DNA of 40,884 bases from a virus. Where the stretch lies: positions 1-40,884 of IMG/VR virus record IMGVR_UViG_3300033153_002296. One strand, written 5' to 3'. The notes under the pieces were generated by a model, which did not search any database, was not told the origin of the DNA, and worked only from the letters and a program-made list of their open reading frames with translations. Position 1 is the stretch's first letter. Every line of letters begins with the position of its first letter. Positions 30,780-38,470 of the stretch are shown here, piece by piece. The translations under genes were made by a program, and so were the position numbers.

Positions 30780-31451
30780 TTACTTTTCCCAATTTATAGT
30801 AAATTCAGGACCATTCTGACCTTCTATTATCTTATTAACTGCGCTAAAACATCTGCATCCTTTAAAAGGATTACTTGTGTTTAAGGGACTGGGATGTCCC
30901 GTCTTAATAATATGATTAGCATTTTCATCAATAAGAGAAGCATAGCTCTGTGCATGTGCTCCCCATAACAAATAGATCAATCCAGTCTTTTCTGAATTTA
31001 ATTTTGAAATTACATTAGTAGTAAATTCGTCCCAAAGCTTGCTATGAGAACCAGGTCTATTCTTTTCTACAGTAAATGCTGTATTTAAAAGAAGTACTCC
31101 TTGCTCTGCCCAGCCTATTAAACTCCAACTAGAAGCTCTTTCTAAATTTAAACCATCATAACAATCATCCTCTACCTCAAGAATAATATTCTTTAAGGAA
31201 GGAGGGCAGCGTTTAGCATTAGGCCCTGCACTAAAGGCGAGACCGTGAGCTGATCCGTCATGATAAGGATCCTGGCCTATAATGACCACTCTAACCTCAT
31301 CCCATGGAGTATATTTAAAAGCATTGAAACAATCATCAAAACTTGGGTAAATAATCCGAAATGTTTTTTGCGATTTTAAATAAGCAAAAACTTTCATCAT
31401 CTTGTCTGAAGACAAAAATGGCCAGAGCTTGTCTAGCCACTTTTTATCCAT
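30780..31451 (-). CDS. ung: Uracil-DNA glycosylase (family 1)
   Basis: This enzyme cuts uracil bases from DNA at the start of base-excision repair. The protein (223 residues from ATG 31451; E. coli Ung is 229) has GQDPYH at 59-64 with catalytic Asp61, the LLLNTAFTV strand, LLWGAHA, and HPSPL at 186-190 with the catalytic His186, all in normal spacing. A GTG at 31493 would add 14 basic residues and overlap the upstream gene by 35 nt; the ATG lies 7 nt after that gene's stop and aligns better with known enzymes, so I chose it. It is the last gene of the minus operon, followed by a bidirectional terminator. The likely role is phage DNA repair; all catalytic residues are intact. Confidence 0.96.
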   Translation of the reverse strand: MDKKWLDKLWPFLSSDKMMKVFAYLKSQKTFRIIYPSFDDCFNAFKYTPWDEVRVVIIGQDPYHDGSAHGLAFSAGPNAKRCPPSLKNIILEVEDDCYDGLNLERASSWSLIGWAEQGVLLLNTAFTVEKNRPGSHSKLWDEFTTNVISKLNSEKTGLIYLLWGAHAQSYASLIDENANHIIKTGHPSPLNTSNPFKGCRCFSAVNKIIEGQNGPEFTINWEK

Positions 31452-31458
31452 TTTATCT

Positions 31459-32274
31459 TCAAACTTTTTCTTTAACTTTTCCGAATTTAACACTAGGTTG
31501 TATAGAATTTTTAATTAAATATCTATTATAAAAAGTTTCTGTACACATACGAGGGATATCATAAAGTTCTGCTGATTCACTAATATGAACTAACAAATCT
31601 TTTTTTAACTTTTCCCTCCTTTGTGGAGCTTTAAATAATATCTGACTTAATTCAGAATCATAAGGAGCGCTATGAAAATCAATTATACGTTCCTTATAAC
31701 TATTATCAAGTTTAGAATATTTTCCTTTTCTAAAGAAATTAAAATTCTCATGGTACTCTTCTGGAATACTAAAAACATACATAACTTGATATGGATCAAC
31801 ATCAAATGTTTTAACATAATGAGGATTATCTTCCAATTTAGTTTCAAAATCCTGATAAAATCTTTGTCCACTGAATCTATAAAGTAAATAAATGTGGGGT
31901 CCACATAATTTATACTTTATATCTTCTACATCAACATAGCAGTTGGTAAACAAAGAGTTCCACCAGAAATAAGCTCTATCCTCCCCTAATACAGGGAGGA
32001 TAAAGTAACTAGATTTAGATAATTCACACGCATGAAGAAAGAATCCATCTTCTATCTCTTGAATACTAAAAACCTTAAAAGGCTGTTTGAGATGAATCTG
32101 TTTTCCTATTTCAAATGATATATCATTAAATTCAACTTTTGTAATGTTATCTCCTTTCTTGTGTAGTTTTGCTTTATATTTTTTTTTACATAATAGTTTT
32201 ACTACACGAGCATTAATAGGATCTAATGTTACAAAAGAATCGTCATCTATTTTAAAACTGATCTTTTTCATCAT
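31459..32274 (-). CDS. Conserved-looking hypothetical protein, 271 residues
   Basis: No family is recognised. The protein is soluble and mixed alpha/beta, rich in Lys, Phe and Tyr, with no signal peptide or membrane segment. The N-terminal 90 residues look beta-rich (FVTLDPINARVVKLL; FNDISFEIGKQ), and the C-terminal 70 are helical and basic. Its start ATG overlaps the upstream nuclease stop as ATGA, so translation is coupled, and its stop lies 7 nt before the uracil-DNA glycosylase ATG. Being wedged between a PD-(D/E)XK nuclease and a repair glycosylase, it may have a role in DNA processing, but the sequence shows no catalytic signature. A second ATG three bases downstream is also possible. 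Confidence 0.75.
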   Translation of the reverse strand: MMKKISFKIDDDSFVTLDPINARVVKLLCKKKYKAKLHKKGDNITKVEFNDISFEIGKQIHLKQPFKVFSIQEIEDGFFLHACELSKSSYFILPVLGEDRAYFWWNSLFTNCYVDVEDIKYKLCGPHIYLLYRFSGQRFYQDFETKLEDNPHYVKTFDVDPYQVMYVFSIPEEYHENFNFFRKGKYSKLDNSYKERIIDFHSAPYDSELSQILFKAPQRREKLKKDLLVHISESAELYDIPRMCTETFYNRYLIKNSIQPSVKFGKVKEKV

Positions 32275-33335
32275 AAATAATCTTCAAAAACATTTAAAGT
32301 AATCTTTCCTTTATCAAGATAAACCTTTTTTGGATAATCCCAAATATCTGTTTCTTGATGCCAAGCTAAATCCTCTAATAATTCTTGATAACCTCTTACA
32401 AGTTTACCGCTAGACTTTAAAGATCCACCATCCAATCCAACTCTTAAATCCATAGCACTCATTTGATAAATGAATGGAGGATTATAGTCATTTTGTTCAG
32501 CTACTATAAACATTGTATTTTGTACAGAATAATCCTTAAAATCAGGATTATCACCAAAAACACGTACTGCTCCATGAAAATACATAGATCCCTGTAAATA
32601 ATATCTAAATTTAATATAACTATGCTCGAAGCTATAAACACTCTTAGCTGTAGTTTTTAAATCTATAATATAAATTATTTTATTTACATGGTCTATTAAA
32701 AGAAGATCTATAAGACCTTTACAAGTCATGCCTTCCTCTTTCCATACTATAGGAACTTGCCACAAATGTTCAATACCTTCACGCTCAACATCAGTAAAAT
32801 ATTCACAAGTAAAGTCATTAGTTTTAAGAGTTTCAACACAAGCTACAGCTTGTTCGTAATTCTCAAAGCTAATCATTTCCTTCCCTATAGAAGATAGTAA
32901 AGACATAAAGAAATCTTGACCTCCTGTTTTTACTTTATTGAACAAGGTGTCTTCCTTCCAGGTCTGCCCATATCCCTCAAATTTAGCGTGTTTTAATATA
33001 TCAGATTTAAAATCATCTAAAGCCAAAAAGGCTACTGTACCATTTTTACCTTTAGGATCATTTATATTTTCCACATATTCATTGAATACCCCAGTAACAA
33101 TATTCTTAATATTGTCACTAGGAAATTCGATAGAACATATATTATACTTTTTATCAAACTTTTCAGGTTCAGTTAATAAACAATCAACTAAACTTCCAAA
33201 TCTCATAAAAACTGTGGCTTCTTTATCACTTGATTCTTTCTTTTGCTTATAAAGTAAAGGAGAATAATCAAGATCACCGAGACGAGAAGGAGAGGCTGCC
33301 TCTGTCTCTCTGAACTTATCGAACTCTACAATCAT
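32271..33335 (-). CDS. PD-(D/E)XK exonuclease-like protein (RecE/Cas4-type fold)
   Basis: The 354-residue protein (ATG 33335) shows the ordered motifs of the PD-(D/E)XK superfamily: an N-terminal SPSRL ... DYSPLLYK helix, FGSLVDCLL (G47-D51, where many members have a His), CKGLIDLLLID with Asp210, IIDLKTT with Asp225 and Lys227 (the D-x-K catalytic pair), and YYLQGSMY with Gln248 in the final helix. This order is that of phage RecE-like and putative exodeoxyribonuclease VIII families. It probably resects DNA ends for recombination with the SSB and Sak4-like ATPase encoded upstream. An upstream TTG at 33359 would overlap the rIIB-like gene by 20 nt; the ATG is 4 nt after that gene's stop and is preferred. 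It ends in ATGA overlap with the next gene. Confidence 0.85.
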   Translation of the reverse strand: MIVEFDKFRETEAASPSRLGDLDYSPLLYKQKKESSDKEATVFMRFGSLVDCLLTEPEKFDKKYNICSIEFPSDNIKNIVTGVFNEYVENINDPKGKNGTVAFLALDDFKSDILKHAKFEGYGQTWKEDTLFNKVKTGGQDFFMSLLSSIGKEMISFENYEQAVACVETLKTNDFTCEYFTDVEREGIEHLWQVPIVWKEEGMTCKGLIDLLLIDHVNKIIYIIDLKTTAKSVYSFEHSYIKFRYYLQGSMYFHGAVRVFGDNPDFKDYSVQNTMFIVAEQNDYNPPFIYQMSAMDLRVGLDGGSLKSSGKLVRGYQELLEDLAWHQETDIWDYPKKVYLDKGKITLNVFEDYL

Positions 33336-33339
33336 TGTT

Positions 33340-34551
33340 CTATAATTCTTCGATTTCAAACATTTCTTCTTGCTCTATCTTATCGATATGCTCTCCAAAA
33401 GTTTTTATTATCTCTTTCTTCATTTCCAACCACTGACTATCAGTTAAAGCTGCATATTCAGAAGAATGATAAATAGAACCATTAACTCCAGCAAACGAAG
33501 AATGAACAAAATATTGAAGACATCTTATAGCTCCATCTGATTCATGAGATGCAGCAGGAACAGCTCCGACATGCATAGGATCAACAAAAACATTATGCGT
33601 TACCGTAGTATCATGTTGATATCCTCTTATATAAGATAATCCTCCAACATGAAGCCCTTTAACACAAGAAGAATGATTAGAAGTATTAACACAACTCCAA
33701 TTTGGAAGTCTATGTGTACAACCAACTTTGATATGATGACCTGGTAGATCATTTTCTCCTCCTAATTCCTCACAATAAAAAGAATCTCCACTTCCACCCA
33801 TAACTGCAGGTTCAAATAATCTTTGTTCTACAAATTTAGGCTCATCATAACTGACAATTCCTGTATCTGGATCAACTGTTTTTTTATATCTGTTCATTTC
33901 TACCACTTCTTCATCCTCATCAAGAGCATATTTTTTAAAGAGTTCTCGGGAAACCTTATAAGTACATAGTAAACCCTCTTGAGTTATTTTGACTTGGTAA
34001 ACTGTAGCTCTTTCAGTAGCTACTTCTTCAGATAAACCTTCTTCTTCCATTAAATTCTTTACTACATCAGCGTGTACATAAATAGCATTAATATAAGTAA
34101 ATATTCTATCGGAAAAATCTGATTGAGCTTCCTTATTATATTTACGAAGAATTGGGTTTCTTAACCATCTTATCCAAAATTTAATCAAAGGTTGATGGTC
34201 TATTCCTTTATCTATAGAATCCTTAATTCTATTTACTAATTCAGTAGGCATAACAACTGAACTTACTATACCTTCCCCACCTCCTACTTTTAAATGGAAG
34301 TTTCCAGAAGCTTGGTTTACATAGATATCAGGACATTCAGATTCAATCATCTCTTTAAAGTTCTCTATAGTTAGAGCTTTAAATTCTTCAAGAATCTTAT
34401 TCAACTTCTTTATAGAAGAAGCTTCATTGGCTTTCTTTTCCAGATCTAACATAGCAGAATATCTTTCGGGGCTATAAGACACCCCGAAAGTTTCATTACC
34501 ATAAGATCCAGTTAAAGAATCGCCTATACGATTAACTGTTATCATAGACAT
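33340..34551 (-). CDS. rIIB-like protein (main domain)
   Basis: This 403-residue protein resembles the C-terminal domain of T4 rIIB. It has a helical FKxMIESxxPDIYVN-like N-terminal region, a segment of helices (PLIKFWIRWLRNPIL, residues about 122-136), then LLCTYKVSREL matching the rIIB FLAYKKVRD block, CVKGLHVGGLSYIRG matching NGLHFASYGYV, and VFVDPMHVGAVPA followed by RCLQYF matching VVKVNPRDVVSIPS...RCRYTV. It is encoded just downstream of an rIIA-like gene and a small HTH gene. In T4 the rIIA and rIIB proteins act together at the membrane and exclude or permit phage superinfection-related growth; the role in this phage is unknown. It ends at TAG 33340. Confidence 0.75.
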   Translation of the reverse strand: MSMITVNRIGDSLTGSYGNETFGVSYSPERYSAMLDLEKKANEASSIKKLNKILEEFKALTIENFKEMIESECPDIYVNQASGNFHLKVGGGEGIVSSVVMPTELVNRIKDSIDKGIDHQPLIKFWIRWLRNPILRKYNKEAQSDFSDRIFTYINAIYVHADVVKNLMEEEGLSEEVATERATVYQVKITQEGLLCTYKVSRELFKKYALDEDEEVVEMNRYKKTVDPDTGIVSYDEPKFVEQRLFEPAVMGGSGDSFYCEELGGENDLPGHHIKVGCTHRLPNWSCVNTSNHSSCVKGLHVGGLSYIRGYQHDTTVTHNVFVDPMHVGAVPAASHESDGAIRCLQYFVHSSFAGVNGSIYHSSEYAALTDSQWLEMKKEIIKTFGEHIDKIEQEEMFEIEEL

Positions 34552-34556
34552 TAGTT

Positions 34557-34790
34557 TTATTCATTAACTTCTGCTAAATCTTCTACAGGAGTTTCATTAA
34601 AATCATTTACTAACTCTATTTGATACTCTTTTGGAGTTCCTTTTTTCATTCCAAAAGCAATTAAAGCATCATTTATCTCTGACGGTTTAACTTCAAATTT
34701 AGTAGCTAATTCAGCATTAGTCATACCAAGTCCTCTGTAAGTTGCTAGTTCTGTTTTTTTAAGAACTACTTTTCTAATTTTTGTTGCCAT
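34557..34790 (-). CDS. Small HTH protein (matches position of rIIB N-terminal HTH)
   Basis: This 77-residue protein consists of a basic N-terminus and a helix-turn-helix: TELATYRGLGMTNAELATKFEVKPSEINDALIAFG (residues about 13-48), in which NAELATKFEVKPSEINDAL has the classic ELA...xV...I pattern. The rest is acidic. T4 rIIB starts with a similar HTH segment, but here it is a separate gene in a different frame, ending 5 nt before the rIIB-like ATG. It is preceded by an A-rich leader typical of this phage. It could regulate transcription or pair with the rIIB-like protein; this is inference. Confidence 0.75.
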   Translation of the reverse strand: MATKIRKVVLKKTELATYRGLGMTNAELATKFEVKPSEINDALIAFGMKKGTPKEYQIELVNDFNETPVEDLAEVNE

Positions 34791-34840
34791 TTTTTTTAAT
34801 TTTTAGCGATTAATAATTATATATAAATATACGAAAAATA

Positions 34841-34853
34841 AGGGACTTTCCCT
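34841..34853 (-). terminator. Short hairpin with T-run after the rIIA-like gene
   Basis: In minus orientation, AGGGA-AAG-TCCCT forms a 5-bp stem with a 3-nt loop followed by TATTTTTC. It sits about 10 nt after the rIIA-like stop and before the AT-rich leader of the HTH gene. The stem is short, so it may be an attenuator or partial terminator that lowers rIIB expression relative to rIIA. Confidence 0.5.
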
Positions 34854-34863
34854 CATATAAAGG

Positions 34864-37509
34864 CTACGTATAAGCCAGTTTATTTGTTTCTAAAATCTGC
34901 TTAATAAGTCCTTCTTGTTGCATAGTAATTTCTGCATAAGAAGAACCCTTATTAACAAGGTTATTAACATTGTTAAAAAGATCTTTTACAGGTTCAGCAT
35001 ACTCGATTAAAATCTGCAATTTATTATATATCTCTTGCTCTACAGCGATTGCGTTTTTAACATCGGGAATACCAAACAACTCTTTACTCATTTTTAAAAT
35101 GCCTTTATCATCTTCAGGATTTCCCTGAACATAAAGTTGCATCTCAAGAAGCTTATCAAAGAAAGGCATATGTTTTTTTGTAATATACTCTCCTCCATAG
35201 GAATGTCTACTATACTCAGTATAATGTTTAGTCCTATATTCTTTAAGCTCCTTATATATCTCTGCCATCTCAGCATTAATACCAGAATAGTTATTGAAAA
35301 ATTGTAAATCACTATCAATAACTTCATTTATTAAATTGGCCGTATGCCATTTGGTTAATCTATAATCCATAACTATTGTATCTTTTATTAGGGTTTTGAA
35401 AAATCTATCTACATGACTAAATTCTTTTACATACTCAAGATTAGATAAACTCATCTTAAGTAATTTAAGATCGTCTCCATTGAAATCTTTCCCTCCACTC
35501 CAACTATGTATTTCATGACTTTCATAAAATCTTAAAAGATGTGCAACAGCATGTATCTTCTCAGTATCCTCATTAGAACCATAATAAATATCAGCATCTT
35601 CTTCCATAAGATCTGTTATTCTAGGCTCTATTTTGGTAAAAGTCCACCTCTTATTATCAGATCTTTGCTCATATCTTGGATACTGCGCTACTGTTCTTTT
35701 TTCAAACTGTCTTCTAAGCTCAGGAGTAAGTTCATCCTCCTCCTCTAACTTGCCTTCAGTCTCTTCAAAGTTTTCAGCCCAATCTTTAGGAACTTCATAA
35801 GCATCATAATCATATATATTAGGATGTTTTTCCTTCAAAGCTTTCTCAAAATACTTTTTCAAATATTCAAAAACTTTAATGTACTTATCTTCTATTTTCT
35901 TAGTCCATTCCTTCCTCTGTTCTTTATAAGTCTCCGCTACTTTGTCTAAAGATTTATCAAAATCATTGATTTCAATAACAGTCATATCTCCCTTTATAGA
36001 AGTTATATACATATCCTTAGTACGAGCAGTTGTTCCTTTCTTAATAAAAACATGGTCTGCTCTAAAGCCACTCCAATATTCTACAACATCTCGCTGAATT
36101 ATATCTCTCTTTTTCTGATGATCATAGACTTTACGAAACTTCTTCACAGTAAATCCCCAAAACAAATCTTTAACATTACGATAAGTTATATTGGGAAATT
36201 TAGGAAACTTAGGTTTAAGGCTGCTAGCCTCAACCAATCTACACATTCTAGATAAAGTTGGATCATTACTCACATTAGATATAACTTGTATACAATTATT
36301 TAACCAGTCAAGAAAATCTTCTTGATCTAATTTAGAACTAATTATATCATTAGCTTCTTCAAGAACCTCATTAAATTTACTCTTTATAAATTGTCTGGTA
36401 TGATCATCCCAAATAACAGCTTCTCTAGATGGTGTAACACTTACTCCATCTTGAAGAACTATTTCTTTTTGAGTTTTTTCATCAAACATAGTAGATCTAA
36501 TTGGACACTTTACTCCCACATTACCATAGAGTTGTTCCATTTCTAATTCTCTAAAATCAATATAACCATAACATACACCAGTTCTATTCTCAGCATCATC
36601 ACCTTTTACAATAATAATATGAGGTCTACTGAATTGTCTGTTATCTGAAATAATAATGTTATCAGAATTATATGTAACATCCGCAAGAAAATCTATATCT
36701 GTTTCATCTCCATCCTCTTCAATATATTGAAATCTTACATCTTTAAAATAAAGTAGCTGAGATTTTACAGCATCTTTAAATTTAGATCTATGATGTCTTT
36801 TTGCTGGAACTATAACTTTAGTAAAGTTCTTATGCTTAACCTCTTCATAATATACTTTAGTACCATCAGAAAGAGTAATAAACTTATTTTTCTTTTTAGT
36901 TGCCAAATTGAATTTACCTATAACAAAATCTGTCTTATAGGCATAACAATTCATTGCGAATTTTTTACCATTATGAACAGTTATTATAGAAAAGTAATCA
37001 CATCTTAAAGATAAAGCAGCCTTAGCTCCTAATCCCCAAGCACCTAACACAGCTCTATTATTTCTTTTAGTAGAAAATCCTAAAGAAACAATTCCCTCTA
37101 ATCTAGACTCTCCAATTCCTACTCCATAATCTGTAACCGTAAACTCATCACAAAATCCAACTCCTTCTTTTTCTATATAAACGATATCAACGTGATTATT
37201 ACTTTGATCAAGATGATCTAAATTGTAATAGGTTGGAGCCCAGTTACTATCTTTATATTGATCTCCATCTCTTGTAATAAAATACTTTCCTGGATTTGCT
37301 TTCCTTTTAAGTATTTCTGTAGCAATCTCTTTTTCTCTTTGAGAATCGACAGCATTAGATACTAGCTCTCTTACTGTACTCTCTTCAGGCTTTTGATATT
37401 GAGTTGCTTGTAAAATATCAAAAACCATTTTCTTAGCGCCTTCGTCAATCTTCTTTTTATGACCAACTGCACCTTGAATCTTATTAATTTCTATCTCTTG
37501 TATTGCCAT
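34864..37509 (-). CDS. rIIA-like protein with GHKL ATPase domain, 881 residues
   Basis: Residues 40-165 carry an intact GHKL (HSP90/gyrase/histidine-kinase type) ATP-binding fold: N-box VRELVSNAVDS with Glu48 and Asn52, DYGVGIG with Asp127 and two glycines, GFSTKR at 144-149 and GAWGLGAKAAL at 156-166. The VRELxxNxxDxx opening is nearly the same as that of T4 rIIA (VRELITNMIDAH). The remaining 700 residues are mainly helical, acidic and basic alternating, without clear motifs; total length is close to T4 rIIA (725) but longer. It is followed by the HTH and rIIB-like genes, which supports the rII assignment. The start ATG at 37509 lies inside the end of the preceding gene (26-nt overlap) after an A-rich leader. 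The function in crAss-like phages is not established. Confidence 0.85.
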   Translation of the reverse strand: MAIQEIEINKIQGAVGHKKKIDEGAKKMVFDILQATQYQKPEESTVRELVSNAVDSQREKEIATEILKRKANPGKYFITRDGDQYKDSNWAPTYYNLDHLDQSNNHVDIVYIEKEGVGFCDEFTVTDYGVGIGESRLEGIVSLGFSTKRNNRAVLGAWGLGAKAALSLRCDYFSIITVHNGKKFAMNCYAYKTDFVIGKFNLATKKKNKFITLSDGTKVYYEEVKHKNFTKVIVPAKRHHRSKFKDAVKSQLLYFKDVRFQYIEEDGDETDIDFLADVTYNSDNIIISDNRQFSRPHIIIVKGDDAENRTGVCYGYIDFRELEMEQLYGNVGVKCPIRSTMFDEKTQKEIVLQDGVSVTPSREAVIWDDHTRQFIKSKFNEVLEEANDIISSKLDQEDFLDWLNNCIQVISNVSNDPTLSRMCRLVEASSLKPKFPKFPNITYRNVKDLFWGFTVKKFRKVYDHQKKRDIIQRDVVEYWSGFRADHVFIKKGTTARTKDMYITSIKGDMTVIEINDFDKSLDKVAETYKEQRKEWTKKIEDKYIKVFEYLKKYFEKALKEKHPNIYDYDAYEVPKDWAENFEETEGKLEEEDELTPELRRQFEKRTVAQYPRYEQRSDNKRWTFTKIEPRITDLMEEDADIYYGSNEDTEKIHAVAHLLRFYESHEIHSWSGGKDFNGDDLKLLKMSLSNLEYVKEFSHVDRFFKTLIKDTIVMDYRLTKWHTANLINEVIDSDLQFFNNYSGINAEMAEIYKELKEYRTKHYTEYSRHSYGGEYITKKHMPFFDKLLEMQLYVQGNPEDDKGILKMSKELFGIPDVKNAIAVEQEIYNKLQILIEYAEPVKDLFNNVNNLVNKGSSYAEITMQQEGLIKQILETNKLAYT

Positions 37510-37840
37510 TTTTTATTAAATTAAATAGTTTATCATATATTATTTGCCGTGTTTCTGGAAGTGATTCTTTACTTATTATTACTAATCTACATTTTCTATA
37601 AGCTTGTATACGTTCAGGATATATTCTTCCATTCTTCTTTATAGCTTCTATCATATATTCTTCTAACCCAATAAACTCAGGATTTCCTATCCAATGTATT
37701 AGTTTACCATCATTATCTTTATAGCTAGAACTACTATATCCTAAAAATAGATTAATTGTCATTCCTCCACCACTCCAACCTACAGCAACGATATCCCCAA
37801 ATTTTAAGGGCCTATCGCATAAGTCTAACATTTCTTTCAT
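37484..37840 (-). CDS. Small hypothetical protein, 118 residues
   Basis: A soluble protein without a recognised family. Residues 13-35 (FGDIVAVGWSGGGMTINLFLGYS) form a beta-hairpin-like Gly-rich stretch, followed by HWIGNPEFIGLEEYM and a basic C-terminal helix with YRKCRLVII. The start ATG at 37840 overlaps the RusA-like stop by one base, and the end overlaps the rIIA-like start by 26 nt, so it is translated within the same operon. The overlaps and codon use make it a convincing gene; I cannot name its function. Confidence 0.7.
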   Translation of the reverse strand: MKEMLDLCDRPLKFGDIVAVGWSGGGMTINLFLGYSSSSYKDNDGKLIHWIGNPEFIGLEEYMIEAIKKNGRIYPERIQAYRKCRLVIISKESLPETRQIIYDKLFNLIKNGNTRDRN

Positions 37841-38277
37841 TATTTATAAATTTTAATCCATACTCCTGGATTCTCTTTATTATAAGAATACCAGACATTT
37901 TCTTTCTTATAAGGAAAAGGAATTAAATTATCCATATCATCTTCAGGTATAAAATCATGCGCTACCATAAGATCTGCAAGAATCTGAACTGCATTATGAA
38001 AATCAAATTTATGTTTTGATCCTCTTACAAAATGAAATCCTATCTTATAAGGAGGTTCTCCAATCATTATAGGACGAAAGAATTTTCTATTTTTAGCAAA
38101 TTCATTGTCCCGTGTTTTATAACCTGTCACTGTCTTCTCTCTAACAGAATACTTTACTATACCTTGTTTCTGAAGGTATTTTCTAACTGTCTTTGATGCA
38201 AATACTCCTCTAGTAGTCTTTATCTTACTATTCTTTAGAGAAGGGACGTTTCCTGGTACGAATAACTCGTGCTTCAT
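37840..38277 (-). CDS. RusA-like Holliday junction resolvase
   Basis: The 145-residue protein has a family-typical start (VPGNVPSLKNSK), a basic N-terminal half and the metal-binding pattern of RusA endonucleases: KFDFHNAVQ (Asp92, with His94 at the position of the second acid of E. coli RusA), ADLMVAHDFIPEDDMDN with Asp102 and Asp113-Asp114. The D-x-H-N variant is, from memory, common in Bacteroidota phage homologues. RusA proteins resolve four-way junctions made by recombination, which fits the neighbouring Sak4-like ATPase, SSB and nuclease. Its start overlaps the upstream small gene by 50 nt, but the VPSLKNS opening requires that start. E. coli RusA is 120 residues, so the size is normal. 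Confidence 0.8.
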   Translation of the reverse strand: MKHELFVPGNVPSLKNSKIKTTRGVFASKTVRKYLQKQGIVKYSVREKTVTGYKTRDNEFAKNRKFFRPIMIGEPPYKIGFHFVRGSKHKFDFHNAVQILADLMVAHDFIPEDDMDNLIPFPYKKENVWYSYNKENPGVWIKIYK

Positions 38278-38470
38278 TTCCTATTATATTTTTTTGTGCT
38301 AAATCTTGCCACTCAGTATAAAGTTGATTCTTTTCAACATCCGCCCCCCTGGTATCATCCAGCATACGGCCCACAAGAGGGTCTCCCCTCTCAGCCATTT
38401 CCTGTATTCCAAAAGGATTGTTAGGGTATAGATCTACTACCTTCTGTATAAAAGTATTTGTATACTTCAT
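38228..38470 (-). CDS. Small hypothetical protein, 80 residues
   Basis: No family is recognised. The protein is helical and charged (FIQKVVDLYPNN; MAERGDPLVGRMLDDTRG) with a basic C-terminus. It overlaps the primase gene by 50 nt at its start and the RusA-like gene by 50 nt at its end. A start at the internal Met25 (38398) would avoid the first overlap, but the first 24 residues look protein-like. It may be an adaptor or regulator in the replication operon; nothing more can be said. Confidence 0.6.
   Translation of the reverse strand: MKYTNTFIQKVVDLYPNNPFGIQEMAERGDPLVGRMLDDTRGADVEKNQLYTEWQDLAQKNIIGNEARVIRTRKRPFSKE

Noticed and set aside
32938-33252. Plus-strand 104-residue ORF over the nuclease gene
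   Set aside because: Opposite-strand shadow of the PD-(D/E)XK gene with no family features and no upstream operon.
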